NCBI GenBank assembly: GCA_947471745.1
Contig: CANJKZ010000264.1
Location: 999,501 to 1,063,500 of the forward strand
Length of the DNA: 64,000 nucleotides
Source of the DNA: Closterium sp. Naga37s-1
Taxonomy: Eukaryota; Streptophyta; Zygnematophyceae; Desmidiales; Closteriaceae
Direction: 5' to 3'
Under the pieces are notes generated by a model, which saw only the letters and a list, made by a program, of their open reading frames with translations, did not search any database and was not told where the DNA came from. Positions 23,201-33,995 of this stretch are shown one piece after another (position 1 is the stretch's first letter; every line of letters starts with the position of its first letter). The translations under genes and the position numbers were made by a program.

Positions 23201-26200
23201 TGCTGACTGGCATTGCTGACTGGCATTGCTCACTGGCATTGCTCACTGGCATTGCTGACTGGCATTGCTGACTGACATTGCTGACAGACATTGCTGACAG
23301 ACATTGCTGACAGGCATTGCTGACTGGCATTGCTGACTGGCATTGCTGACTGACATTGCTGACTGACATTGCTGACTGACATTGCTGACTGACATTGCTG
23401 ACTGACATTGCTGACTGACATTGCTGACTGACATTGCTGACTGACATTGCTGACTGACATTGCTGACTGCCATTGCTGACTGCCATTGCTGACTGCCATT
23501 GCTGACTGCCATTGCTGACTGACATTGCTGACTGACATTGCTGACTGACATTGCTGACTGACATTGCTGACTGACATTGCTGACTGGCATTGCTGACTGG
23601 CATTGCTGACTGACATTGCTGACTGACATTGCTGACTGACATTGCTGACTGACATTGCTGACTGACATTGCTGACTGACATTGCTGACTGACATTGCTGA
23701 CTGACATTGCTGACTGACATTGCTGACTGACATTGCTGACTGGCATTGCTGACTGGCATTGCTGACTGGCATTGCTGACTGGCATTGCTGACTGGCATTG
23801 CTGACTGGCATTGCTGACTGGCATTGCTGACTGACATTGCTGACTGCTGACTGACATTGCTGACTGACATTGCTGACTGACATTGCTGACTGACATTGCT
23901 GACTGACATTGCTGACTGACATTGCTGACTGACATTGCTGACTGACATTGCTGACTGACATTGCTGACTGACATTGCTGACTGACATTGCTGACTGACAT
24001 TGCTGACTGACATTGCTGACTGCCATTGATGACTGACATTGCTGACTGACATTGCTGACTGACATTGCTGACTGACATTGCTGACTGACATTGCTGACTG
24101 ACATTGCTGACTGACATTGCTGACTGACATTGCTGACTGACATTGCTGACTGACATTGCTGACTGACATTGCTGACTGACATTGCTGACTGACATTGCTG
24201 ACTGACATTGCTGACTGACATTGCTGACTGCCATTGCTGACTGCCATTGCTGACTGACATTGCTGACTGACATTGCTGACTGGCATTGCTGACTGGCATT
24301 GCTGACTGGCATTGCTGACTGGCATTGCTGACTGGCATTGCTGACTGACATTGCTGACTGACATTGCTGACTGACATTGCTGACTGACATTGCTGACTGA
24401 CATTGCTGACTGACATTGCTGACTGACATTGCTGACTGACATTGCTGACTGACATTGCTGACTGACATTGCTGACTGACATTGCTGACTGACATTGCTGA
24501 CTGACATTGCTGACTGGCATTGCTGACTGGCATTGCTGACTGGCATTGCTGACTGGCATTGCTGACTGGCATTGCTGACTGACATTGCTGACTGACATTG
24601 CTGACTGACATTGCTGACTGACATTGCTGACTGACATTGCTGACTGACATTGCTGACTGACATTGCTGACTGACATTGCTGACTGACATTGCTGACTGAC
24701 ATTGCTGACTGACATTGCTGACTGACATTGCTGACTGACATTGCTGACTGGCATTGCTGACTGGCATTGCTGACTGGCATTGCTGACTGGCATTGCTGAC
24801 TGGCATTGCTGACTGGCATTGCTGACTGCCATTGCTGACTGGCATTGCTGACTGACATTGCTGACTGGCATTGCTGACTGGCATTGCTGACTGACATTGC
24901 TGACTGACATTGCTGACTGACATTGCTGACTGACATTGCTGACTGACATTGCTGACTGACATTGCTGACTGACATTGCTGACTGACATTGCTGACTGACA
25001 TTGCTGACTGACATTGCTGACTGACATTGCTGACTGACATTGCTGACTGACATTGCTGACTGACATTGCTGACTGCCATTGCTGACTGCCATTGCTGACT
25101 GACATTGCTGACTGACATTGCTGACTGACATTGCTGACTGACATTGCTGACTGACATTGCTGACTGGCATTGCTGACTGGCATTGCTGACTGACATTGCT
25201 GACTGACATTGCTGACTGACATTGCTGACTGACATTGCTGACTGACATTGCTGACTGACATTGCTGACTGCCATTGCTGACTGACATTGCTGACTGACAT
25301 TGCTGACTGACATTGCTGACTGACATTGCTGACTGACATTGCTGACTGGCATTGCTGACTGGCATTGCTGACTGACATTGCTGACTGACATTGCTGACTG
25401 ACATTGCTGACTGACATTGCTGACTGACATTGCTGACTGACATTGCTGACTGACATTGCTGACTGACTGCACACAACAAGAGCTAGGCAGTGCGAACCAG
25501 GGTTGTGGTTGCGGATGCATTCATGCCCTACAGCTCTTTAATTTAAATCACACGCTTGTTCCATAAAGCATGGTTTCATTTCGCTCGCTCGATCCAGGCG
25601 CCAGTACGTGCGTGAAACTCACCAGTGCGTGCGTGCAACTCACCAACACAAATGATCCTGTCAGGAGGCATCTGGAAGCCTGTGTTGCAATCACAGGTGG
25701 CATTTCCATTCGCATCCTTGATGCACTTGCCGTTCGGCCCACAATTCACAGAATTACATTTATCTGCAATGGAAGGGAGGAGCCACGAAAACATGCAACA
25801 ATCAAGAGGGAAAAGCATGGCAAAAACCTGCTCTTGAGTCGACTCAAAAGCAATCAATGCATTGGCTCAACAGGAGCACAAAGTGCAGACTTGACAGTGT
25901 TAAAGTCAGGGCGTGAAGCAGAGCTGAGAAGCGTGAAGCAGAGCTGAGAAGCGTTCAAACAAATCAAGATCATTATCATCATCATCAGCACGTTCTATAT
26001 TTCTCGGTTGCACTATGCGCAACTCAACTCACCAACGCAGGCACCTCCGTTGCTGACTGACATTGCTGACTGACATTGCTGACTGACATTGCTGACTGAC
26101 TGCACACAACAAGAGCTAGGCAGTGCGAACCAGGGTTGTGGTTGCGGATGCATTCATGCCCTACAGCTCTTTAATTTAAATCACACGCTTGTTCCATAAA

Positions 26201-29200
26201 GCATGGTTTCATTTCGCTCGCTGAATCCACGCGCCAGTACGTGCGTGAAACTCACCAGTGCGTGCGTGCAACTCACCAACGCAAGTGATCCTGTCAGGAG
26301 GCATCTGGAAGCCTGTGTTGCAATCACAGGTGGCATTTCCATTCGCATCCTTGATGCACTTGCCGTTCGGCCCACAATTCACAGAATTACATTTATCTGC
26401 AATGGAAGGGAGGAGCCACGAAAACATGCAACAATCAAGAGGGAAAAGCATGGCAAGATCCTGCTCTTGAGTCGACTCAAAAGCAATCAATGCATTGGCT
26501 CAACAGGAGCACAAAGTGCAGACTTGACAGTGTTTAAGTCAGGGCGTGAAGCAGAGCTGAGAAGCGTGAAGCAGAGCTGAGAAGCGTGAAGCAGAGCTGA
26601 GAAGCGTTCAAACAAATCAAGATCATTATCATCATCATCAGCACGTTCTATATTTCTCGGTTGCACTATGCGCAACTCAACTCACCAACGCAGGCACCTT
26701 CGTTCGGCCCCCTTTCGAAGCCCTTGTTGCACACACATGACGGGACCCTGTCCGCGTCCCTCTCGCAGTGTGTATTGTTGATGGCCATACAGTCCGGATT
26801 GCACTTGACTGCAGTGGAAGGGAGTTTGTGGAAAAGAAGAGAGAAACTTTGGCCGAGGTTGAAAGTTTGGCGACCACAGCGTAAAAAGGGCCCAGCTTTG
26901 GAATACTGCAAATGAACATGCTATGCTATGCTATGCTATGCTATGCTATGCTACTCATTTGAGGCTTGCAGCTGGACGCCGTTTTTTCTAGACTGCAGCT
27001 CGCCTAAACAAAGCTTCTATGGCGCGGAGAACACTATACCTTGGCAGGTGCCGTTGATGCCAAGATAGCCCTCGTCGCACTTGCAGGTGGCTGCCCTGTT
27101 GTCGCTTGTGCCCGCACACACGGAGTTGGCGGGGCATGTAGCGTAATCGCATGCTGTGGAGGAGGCTGCAAAACCGGGCATCAAAACAAGATCAGATCAG
27201 ATCAGATCAGACCCTCTGACAGTGACAAACGAAAGGTTGGTTCCATGGAAAAAGACAGCATGGGGTGAATGTGGCAAGGGGTTAAAGGCAGCAACGGGTG
27301 AAAGGCGGCAAGGGGTGAAAGGCAGCGAGGGGTAAAAGGCAGCGAGGGGTAAAAGGCAGCGAGGGGTGAAAGGCAGCGAGGGGTGAAAGGCAGCGAAGGG
27401 TGAAAGGCAGCGAGGGGTGAAAGGCAGCGAGGGGTGAAAGGCAGCGAGGGGCGTACAGAATGAGCAACGAACTGACGCGAGTTGGCTGGATGGTGTGATG
27501 GACGGGGGGTTGCTGCTGCGTGGGGGAAGAAGAAGAGAACACAAGGCAAAACACAGCTTTGAGCCATGGTCCTCTACTCATACCCATCGCGACCCACCCC
27601 ATCTTATGGTCCCCCGCCTTCTTTGATCCCACCCATCGAATCTCACCCCGTTCAATCAACCCCACCCATGCCATCTTCTCCCTCCCACCACTTCGCCTCA
27701 CCTCATCCCTTCTCTTTTCCCTCCTCCCGTCCCCCACCCTTGCCCTGCCTTGCCTCACTGCACGCATGACCCAGCCATATTCACGGCATGGCCTTTCTCG
27801 CGCACGGACCTGGAGAAGGAGTACAGGAGTTGCAGGACAGCGCCGCTGCAGCTGCCGCCCGGGAAGAACGCCAGCGTGGTGCAGGGCGCGTCCCACCGCA
27901 CGCTCACAGGCGTCGCCACGCCAGCGGGCGCCGTGCCTTCTGGCACGCTTGCACAGCGCGAGGAGGGGTCGAAGGCGACCTTGTACGCGCCCACTGCCAC
28001 CGCCGTCGCCACCACCACCCTGGCAGGCACCTCGGTGGGCCACCACGGAGCGTCTCCGGCTGATGCAACCGCGATGACACCACGTGGCACGATGCAGGGA
28101 GGGCGGCGATGAGAGTGGGCCGCCACGTGGCGCGATGCAGGGAGGGCGCGGGCAGAGCAGCAAGGGGAGGTGAGGGAGTCGATTGGGTGTGAGAGCGTGA
28201 GAGAAGGACTCGTGGCTCGTGGGGAAATGAGGCAGCGAGTCAAGCTGCTGCAACCCTGTGCAACCCTGTGCAACCCTGTGCAACCCTGCGCAACCCTGTG
28301 CAACCCTGTGCAACCCTGTGCAACCCTGCGCAACCCTGTGCAACCCTGTGCAGTGCCCGAACCTTTTACTGCAGCGCTTATGGGGTACTTCTATAAAGCT
28401 ACCTTGGCATTGCGACATTTGCACGTGACATTGTAGGGAACGAAGCCCTGCGTGCACGTGCAGACCGCGTAACAACAGGCACTCTACTCACTGGGCATGC
28501 ACTGGAGGGAGGGCGAGAAGGAGCGTACCGATAAAGCAGAGAGTTGACAGTGGATATGGATAGGAGAGAACGGTTCGGCTGGTGTAGGTGGTGGGGCTGT
28601 AGAGGGGAGGGAGGCACAGGAAGAACGTGGGAGAAAAACGGCTGGTATTGAGCCAATATGATGGTAATAAAAGGCTGGTATTGAGCCAATATGATGGTAA
28701 AAACGTTGTCTCGTTATAGCTTATAGTGCGCGCCCCGTTTTAGCACACCATTCCAGTCCAGCCAACAAGTTTCGGCTCACTGCCAACACAACACGTCAGT
28801 CAAATAAAACCCAACCGCACTGTACCCCACTCCACCCCTTCCCATTGCACAGGCGGCACGCCGCTGACCTTGAGGGCTTGGCAAGAGAGGACGCGACGAC
28901 CCCAGTGCAATCAGGGCCGGTCAAGAAAGTGATGCTTTCGCACGCCGGCAGCTTGGCGGCGGCAGCGGTAGTCCACTGCACGGTGGTGTTGGGTAAGGTG
29001 CGCGGCGGCAGGTTGGTGCAGCGGGCCGCGGTGAAGTTGAAGGCGAAGGCGCCCACCGTGATCCGCGTCGCCACCGTCGCCGGCGGCACGGACGTATCCG
29101 TTGGAATGTCTTGACCGGACGCCCCGCGGATGATGGAACGAGTCGCTGCACGGGAGGGCGAGGGGAACAGAGAGGAGAACGAGAGGGGGAACAGAGCAGG

Positions 29201-29647
29201 GCGGGGAGTTGGTTGGTGTGATCTGCTCTCGTCGGCGCGCTCTCGTCGGCCCGCCGCTCTCGTCGACCCGCCGCCCTCATCGGTCCGCATTCCTAGTTTC
29301 GTCCAGTCGCATTCGGTGGCGTGCGAACGCGAGTGGCGCTCTTAAGCATGTAGAGTGACGCGGAGAGGAGAGCGCCAGGCGCGAACACATGGCGGAGAGT
29401 GAAGGATACGTGACTTGGGGACGGTGGGCACGGGACGGACGAAAGAACACTGGCGACCGGCATGCGCACACAGAAAGGACTCGCGGGGCGGCACGGGTGG
29501 CGGACAGACTATTACACCTCGCTACCCACTGGGTCAAAACGAGGGTGTTATTTGGCGCGGCGGAATGCGGCCCTTTAACTCTAGCCCACAGGCGTTACAC
29601 TGACCGAGAATGAGGGCGAGCGCGAGCAGCGCCGGAAAGCCGCCCAT
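17260..29647 (-). CDS. Secreted EGF-like multidomain protein gene, at least 12 exons
   Basis: The ATG at 29647 starts a short hydrophobic signal peptide (MGGFPALLALALIL), exon 29605-29647. Further exons on the minus strand: 28869-29145, 28403-28481, 27810-28059, 27040-27153, 26686-26808, 26277-26396, 25644-25763, 18969-19088, 18579-18698, 18290-18364, 17964-18095, and the last exon 17260-17543 with its stop at 17260. From 27153 on, all exons start and end in phase 1, so modules can be gained or lost without breaking the frame. Four are exactly 120 bp and encode one EGF-like module with six cysteines (pattern such as CNSVNCGPNGKC...CDCNTGF...C). Exons 28869-29145 and 27810-28059 encode a related non-EGF module (VxVGAFxF / VxVGAYxV, then TGPDCTG / PGGSCSG). 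The phases of the second, third and fourth exons do not all close, so an exon or boundary near 27.2-28.5 kb is wrong. The function is unknown; an extracellular or cell-wall role is likely. Confidence 0.72.
17915..17962. repeat. ATCGA/TTCGA short repeat next to a splice donor
   Basis: AATCGAATCG-type repeats of five bases abut the donor of exon 17964-18095. A similar GATTCGATT repeat occurs in a kinase intron near 858 and 1055. Confidence 0.85.
18736..18759. repeat. 24-bp palindrome GACTTTTGAGTC/GACTCAAAAGTC
   Basis: A perfect palindrome in an intron of the EGF-like gene, centred on GTCGAC. It is a member of the TTTTGAG-NNNN-CTCAAAA family. Confidence 0.9.
18778..18950. repeat. Diverged ~45-bp direct repeats around palindrome 18824-18843
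   Basis: GTTTTGAGTC/GACTCAAAAC is a perfect 20-bp palindrome at 18824-18843. A diverged CTAGTGCAGCAAATCAACTG block lies at about 18781 and again (CTTAGTGCAATAAATCAACC) at about 18908. A third, half-size centre CAGTCGACTC lies near 18889, after a T-rich run. Confidence 0.75.
19245..25468. repeat. 13-bp minisatellite ACATTGCTGACTG, about 480 units, in an EGF-gene intron
   Basis: The array fills the intron between exons 18969-19088 and 25644-25763. Units are near-perfect, and most variation is at the first base: A is the default, with runs of 2-7 G units and 1-4 C units. Rare variants read GCTCACTG or GCTGACAG, and one short unit lies near 23846. The run patterns recur, so there is a higher-order structure. 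Read on the minus strand the unit has no stop in any frame; because 13 is not a multiple of three, all three frames give the same 13-residue repeat QSAMSVSNVSQQC. That yields open frames of up to 2117 codons which I do not regard as a gene. Confidence 0.97.
25465..26683. repeat. 633-bp tandem duplication carrying one EGF-like exon
   Basis: The segment from the array end at about 25465 to about 26049 is repeated from about 26097 to 26700 with few changes. It includes exon 25644-25763 versus 26277-26396 and the palindrome relatives at 25834-25847 and 26467-26480. The first copy's junction at about 26050 switches, within the start of the next exon, into three to four units of the 13-bp minisatellite. 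Confidence 0.9.
26921..26955. repeat. CTATG pentanucleotide repeat
   Basis: About seven units of GCTAT in the intron between exons 26686-26808 and 27040-27153. Confidence 0.9.
27283..27455. repeat. ~18-bp tandem repeat GGTGAAAGGCAGCGAGG
   Basis: About nine imperfect units of 17-18 bp in an intron of the EGF-like gene, possibly where an exon is missing from the model. Confidence 0.9.
28247..28350. repeat. 10-bp tandem repeat CAACCCTGTG, about 10 units
   Basis: Head-to-tail units with occasional CAACCCTGCG, in the intron before exon 28403-28481 on the plus map. Confidence 0.93.
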
Positions 29648-30433
29648 CGTGGCGAGCGGAGCGGAGGTCCGATCGGCGCAGCGAAGAGGCGCGGCAGAGA
29701 GGCGCAGCGCAGGTGACGGTAGCGATCGTGGATGGCAGTGCTTCCCGAGATACGGGAGCAGATGATTCGCCGATGATGATTGGGCAGAATGAGGCGCGGC
29801 GAGATTGTTTCGCAGAGAGAGCGACGGCGAGTTGGCACAACAGGCGGTTATGGCACAGAAGCGACACTTCACGAGGCTTCATGGCTGCCGTGGGCTGGCT
29901 ATTTGAAGTGCGAGCTTGAAGCTAGGAGGCGAGGAAGGTTGTCAAACGCGTAAGGTCGTAAAACGGGGGATGAGGTCTACTGATTGGGATGGGAACGCGT
30001 TAGCAGTGAAATGGATGAGATTGGATGAAACAGGATGAGGGATGAGGTCAATCGAGAAGGATGAGGGCGTGTTTGAGAGGGACGACTTTCAGAAACTATG
30101 TCAAAGCAATTGACTTGTCCCACTGGCGAGAAAAAGGTAAAATGGCTCCACCGCACAATCAAAGGATAGGACAGAGTGGAAGATAGATTAAGAAGGGATG
30201 CTTCTAGATATGACCCCGGGCTGTAGGTTGCAAAAAACCTCTGATATTCCTCCCTGTTACGAGGTGGATACGCCCCTCCGTGGTGGGTTGAATGGGATGA
30301 AGCATCGCGTCAGACAGTCAAGCAAAAAAGGAACCAGGGATATTGAGTGAAATCGAGTGACCGAACGAGGATCTCACTATCGAAGCAAAACAGTCCATTG
30401 AAGGATTTAGCGAATGATAAATAGCTAACTAGC
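29648..30433. other. Upstream region of the EGF-like gene
   Basis: This must hold the promoter and 5' UTR of the minus-strand EGF-like gene. No obvious TATA box, RNA gene or other coding region is visible. The distal part (30180-30430) may be remnant repeat sequence. Confidence 0.45.
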
Positions 30434-30441
30434 GTGGTAAA

Positions 30442-31169
30442 CAGGGCCCAAAATATCAGGGTAAAGTACCCTGATTACCCTGGGGGTGGGCCGCTTTTTC
30501 AGAGTTACCCTTTCTAAATCAGGCTTCGAAGATACTTACCCTTCACCAAAAAGTGTTTTTTTTTTTTCCCTGATTGGATTTATGCGGTAGTTAGCTTGGC
30601 GGAATCAGGGTTGTGTGACGACTACCCTGTTACCGAAACTCTTTTTAACGCGGATCAGCCCATTCTCCGCGTGGTGCCAAAATGTCCCACTCTCACATTG
30701 GCACCGTTGTCGCTGGTGACCACAGGCGGGAAACCGTGACATGTGGTCGGCGGATCGCCATGTGGCCGGATTGGCTGTCTTACCCACAAGACTGCCAACG
30801 CACCCCTGCATCGAGCCAAACCACGCCACGCCCACTACCGTACCAACACACCCCTCGCCATGTGGCCTTATTGGCTGTCTGAGAGTCTGACCTGAAGAGG
30901 CCATGTGAGGTTCGAGCTCAACGAGGGGGTATCTCGCTTGTTCTCCATTCTCGTCCATTTTCATAGGATTGGAAAAAATTACGTAACAGACATTAGTATT
31001 GGAAACAGGCTATCTGTAGAAATACCCTGCCCAAATCAGGCTACCAAGCAGAAATCCTTGATTTACCCTGATGCAATCAGGGTATGGAAAAATTTACACA
31101 ACGGGTCAGGGTAAAGAGGAGCTGCAACCCTGATTTGTCAGGGTGGGCCTAAACCAATTTTGGGCCCTG
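30442..31169. mobile_element. Non-autonomous hAT-type DNA transposon (728 bp)
   Basis: The ends are inverted repeats beginning CAGGGCCCAAAAT (30442 inward, and the complement ending at 31169), matching the CAGGG start typical of hAT elements. It is flanked by a perfect 8-bp duplication GTGGTAAA at 30434-30441 and 31170-31177, the hAT hallmark. Inside, sub-terminal copies of AGGGTAA / TTACCCT and CCCTGATT / AATCAGGG occur in both orientations near both ends, as expected for transposase-binding sites. It has no transposase ORF. Confidence 0.88.
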
Positions 31170-31404
31170 GTGGTAAAGGTAACGAGCGAATTGTGGGGTG
31201 CGCGACGGGCCTGGCGCCGAGGTTGGGAATTGTCGAGGCGGAGGGCTGGGGTGCGGGTTATCAACGGAGCCGTGCGGTTGGGTTTCGATGTGAACAGTAG
31301 ATGCGAGTGTCAAGAGGTAGTAACGGTTTATTGTTGGGCACTGTTTGCGGGAATAGTCGTGTACGCGGTAAGCAGGGGCACGGAGTAAGGAAAATAAAAT
31401 TTCC

Positions 31405-31716
31405 TTACACTGCCCCCCTCCCCAAGGAAGGCCCCCTTACGAAAGGGCGTGCACGTCGCGGAAGTTTCGACGTGCGGTCCTTCCAGCGAATCAGGAACTC
31501 AATGCGGCGTGCTCCACGTGGGTCACGAATTCGATGGATCAACACATAATCGGGGGTGATGACTGGTTCTGTTGGCGAGAGTGTCATGCTTGACGGGCGG
31601 CTGTGTGGCAGTTGACTCGTTGATGGAACATAGGGGCGGAGGAGGCTGACGTGAAATGACAGGCTGACGTACCAATCAGCGGGCAGGAGGAGGTGGGAGG
31701 TGGCGGGTGTGATCAT
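31405..31716 (-). pseudogene. Gypsy chromodomain remnant
   Basis: The frame includes PDYVLIHRIRDPRGARRIEF followed by LIRWK, the chromodomain pattern at the C-terminus of chromovirus integrases, which targets heterochromatin marks. It is a fragment out of frame with the integrase. Confidence 0.65.
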
Positions 31717-31849
31717 GTGGCTGATGCAAAATGGCCAGCAATATCGGGGGCGTAACTTTGGAGTGACGGGCAGGAGGAGGTTATGACTGTCGAGCAGTAC
31801 CAGGTCGTCAGGCTGGTAAGTGGTGGGGCGGCGGTGGCGATTGGCGTTT

Positions 31850-32961
31850 CACTTAGCGATGATGTTTGATTTTTTTATGGCGTCTGCAGCTCTGGTCCAG
31901 GCGGCCTGTAAAATTTCGGCGAATTGTTGTGCGCGTGGGACCGGGTTGTCGGGAGTCGACGTCATTATAGTGGGGTTTTGTACATAGTCAAGGTAGAACA
32001 GTGACTGGTGCGTCGTAGATGCACTGGAGTTGTCGTATGCGAACTCAATGAGTGGCAACTGCTGCTCCCAAGTTGCCGGGTCGTCGCACGTGGCTCGATT
32101 TGACTGCTCCATGGTCTGATTGGTCACTTCTGTTTGATCGTCGGTTTCCTGGTGGTATGATGAATTGAAAGTAGTCGCGTGCCAAACTATTGCCACAGAA
32201 TTTGCTGGTGAATTTTGTGTCCCGCTGATGATCGTCGCGGGCATCTTGTGCAGTCGAACGATGGTGGCAATAAAGAGTCGTTGTGTTTTTTTTGGCTGAG
32301 ATTGACTTTTTGCAGGCTGCAAAATGTGCTATTTTTGTTAGCCGATTGACGATGACAAGAATCGCGTCATTCCCACTCGCTCCAGTCGGTAAACCCGTGA
32401 CGAAGTCCATCGTCATCTGCTGCCAAGCCTGATCTGGGGTGGTAACGGCTGCAACTGTCATGCAGGTCGTTGTCGTGACGACTACATCAGCTGGTAGTTG
32501 GGACACGATGCCACGTGTCGCTGTACGTCGGTCAGCATTTCGGGCCACTAATAGTACCGCTACAGCTGATGTCGTGTTCTTTCGACCCTGAAATATCCTG
32601 AGTTGAGTCATGCGCCTCCTGTAGCAGTAATTCCGGTAGTATGGTGTTGCCCGGTACCCATATGTGACCAGTGCCGGCTTTTACGTAATACACCCCTCGT
32701 GCTGCTGCAAATTGTTGCGAGTTGCCTCCTATGAAGAATGGGTTTGTTTGGTAGTCGTGGGTGAATAGGCCTATGAGCATTGAGCTGGTCAGGGTGCAAA
32801 GTACCGCATGTATCTGAGCAGTTTGGCGGGTCAGCGCGCCGACGATGTTGAAACAACCCTTTCTGTAGGTGACCGTGTAAAGGAAATTTGACTCGAGGAA
32901 ACCGAGCCAGCGGATCTGTCCTGGTTTGAGGTGGGGTTGTGCGCGAAGGTACTGTAGCTAG
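31850..32961 (-). pseudogene. Gypsy integrase remnant
   Basis: Fragments in shifting frames: MTMDFVTGLPTGASGNDAIL and VIVNRLTKIAHF of the catalytic core (first Asp region), HQRDTKFTSKF (second Asp region), then LPLIEFAYDNS of the integrase C-terminal part. At least one frameshift separates them. The upstream end is cut by the C1 insertion at 32962-32966. Confidence 0.8.
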
Positions 32962-32966
32962 CGGTG

Positions 32967-33095
32967 TGTCAAACTCATACACTATAGTCTGTGTAGGCTG
33001 TAGTGGGGTAGCTTATATGGGGTACAACACTTTAGGGTTTGGTACTTGTACTTCTCATGCTGCTCAGTTCAACCATTCCTCGTTTCATTTTCACA
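32967..33095 (+). repeat. C1 5' LTR
   Basis: 129 bp, TG...CA ends. It would hold the promoter and the start of the transcript. Very short for a copia LTR. Confidence 0.93.
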
Positions 33096-33110
33096 TGGTT
33101 TCAGAGCAGG
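33096..33110 (+). promoter_or_regulatory. C1 primer-binding site
   Basis: TGGTTTCAGAGCAGG starts directly after the LTR. It differs by one base from the TGGTATCAGAGC typical of copia elements primed by initiator Met-tRNA. Confidence 0.85.
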
Positions 33111-33995
33111 TTCCCTAGTGGGAACGCTCTCTAGGGCCCACCCCGATATTTTTTTTTTTTCCTGCCCGGAGCGCGCTTCGCCCCTGCCCGAGTCGCGCCC
33201 CGAGTGCCCTCCCTACCGTCGCGCCGCCCTTAGCGGCCCCTTGAGCCGCCCTTACGGCCCCGCGCGCCACCCTTACGGCCCCTCGTGCCGCCCGTCGACC
33301 CCGCGCGCCGCCCTTGCGGCCCCTCGCGCGCCTCTCGTCGGCCCCGCGCGCCGCCCTTGCGGCCCCTCACGCCTCTCGTCGGCCCCGAGCGCCGCCCTTG
33401 CGGCCCCTCGCGCCGCTCCTCGGCCCCGCCGCCGCCCTTGCGGCCCCTCGCGCCGCCCTTAACGGCCCCTTACGGCCCCTCACGCGGCCCCTTACGCCCC
33501 CCCCCCTTTTGCGGCCCGCCGACGCCCACTACAGCAGCGGCCGCCGCCTTCCCTGGAGCAGCGGCCGCCGCCGTCGTCCCTTCAGCAGCGGCCGCCGCAG
33601 TCTCTGCAGCAGCAGTCGCCGCCGTCGTCCCTGCAGCAGCAGCTGCCACTGTCCCTGCAGCAACCGAGCCGCCGCTCCCGCCGAGCCGCCCGAGCCGCCC
33701 GAACCGCCGAGCCGCCCGAGCCGCCCGAGCCGCCCGAGCCGCCGAGCCGCCCGAGCCACCCGAGCCGCCGGAGCCGCCCGAGCCGCCGAGTCGCCGAGCC
33801 GCCGAGCTGCTGTTGCTGCCGTGCCGCCGAGCCGCCGAGCCGTCCGAGCCGCCCTGTCCGCTACACCCGGTCACTGCCGTCGCGGCCCTGTTCCTGCCGG
33901 CGAGCCTCGGTCCTTCTCGCCTGCCCGGTAAGAGCAGCACCTCTACCACTGCACTGCCCTTAGCCTACTGCTCGCGCTGCTAGTCTACTGCTGTC
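33111..33995 (+). other. C1 untranslated leader with conserved motif and C-rich repeats
   Basis: The leader opens with GGTTCCCTAGTGGGAAC (a potential hairpin, 33109-33125), then AGGGCCCACC at 33133, a T-run, CCTGCCC and GAGCGCGCTTCGC. This block is shared with other copies. From 33200 to 33960 it is made of C-rich repeats (GGCCCCTCGCGCCGCCCTTGC type, then GAGCCGCCC nonamers). The plus-strand frames here (for example 33285-33983) look repeat-driven. Confidence 0.7.

Noticed and set aside
19245..25468. CRISPR-like or telomere-like array
   Set aside because: There are no spacers between units, the organism is eukaryotic, and the unit does not resemble a telomere repeat.
19085..25520. Minus-strand ORFs of up to 2117 codons encoding a 13-residue repeat
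   Set aside because: They follow from a 13-bp unit with no stop in any minus frame; three frames are open at once, and the array sits in an intron with phase-matched exons on both sides.
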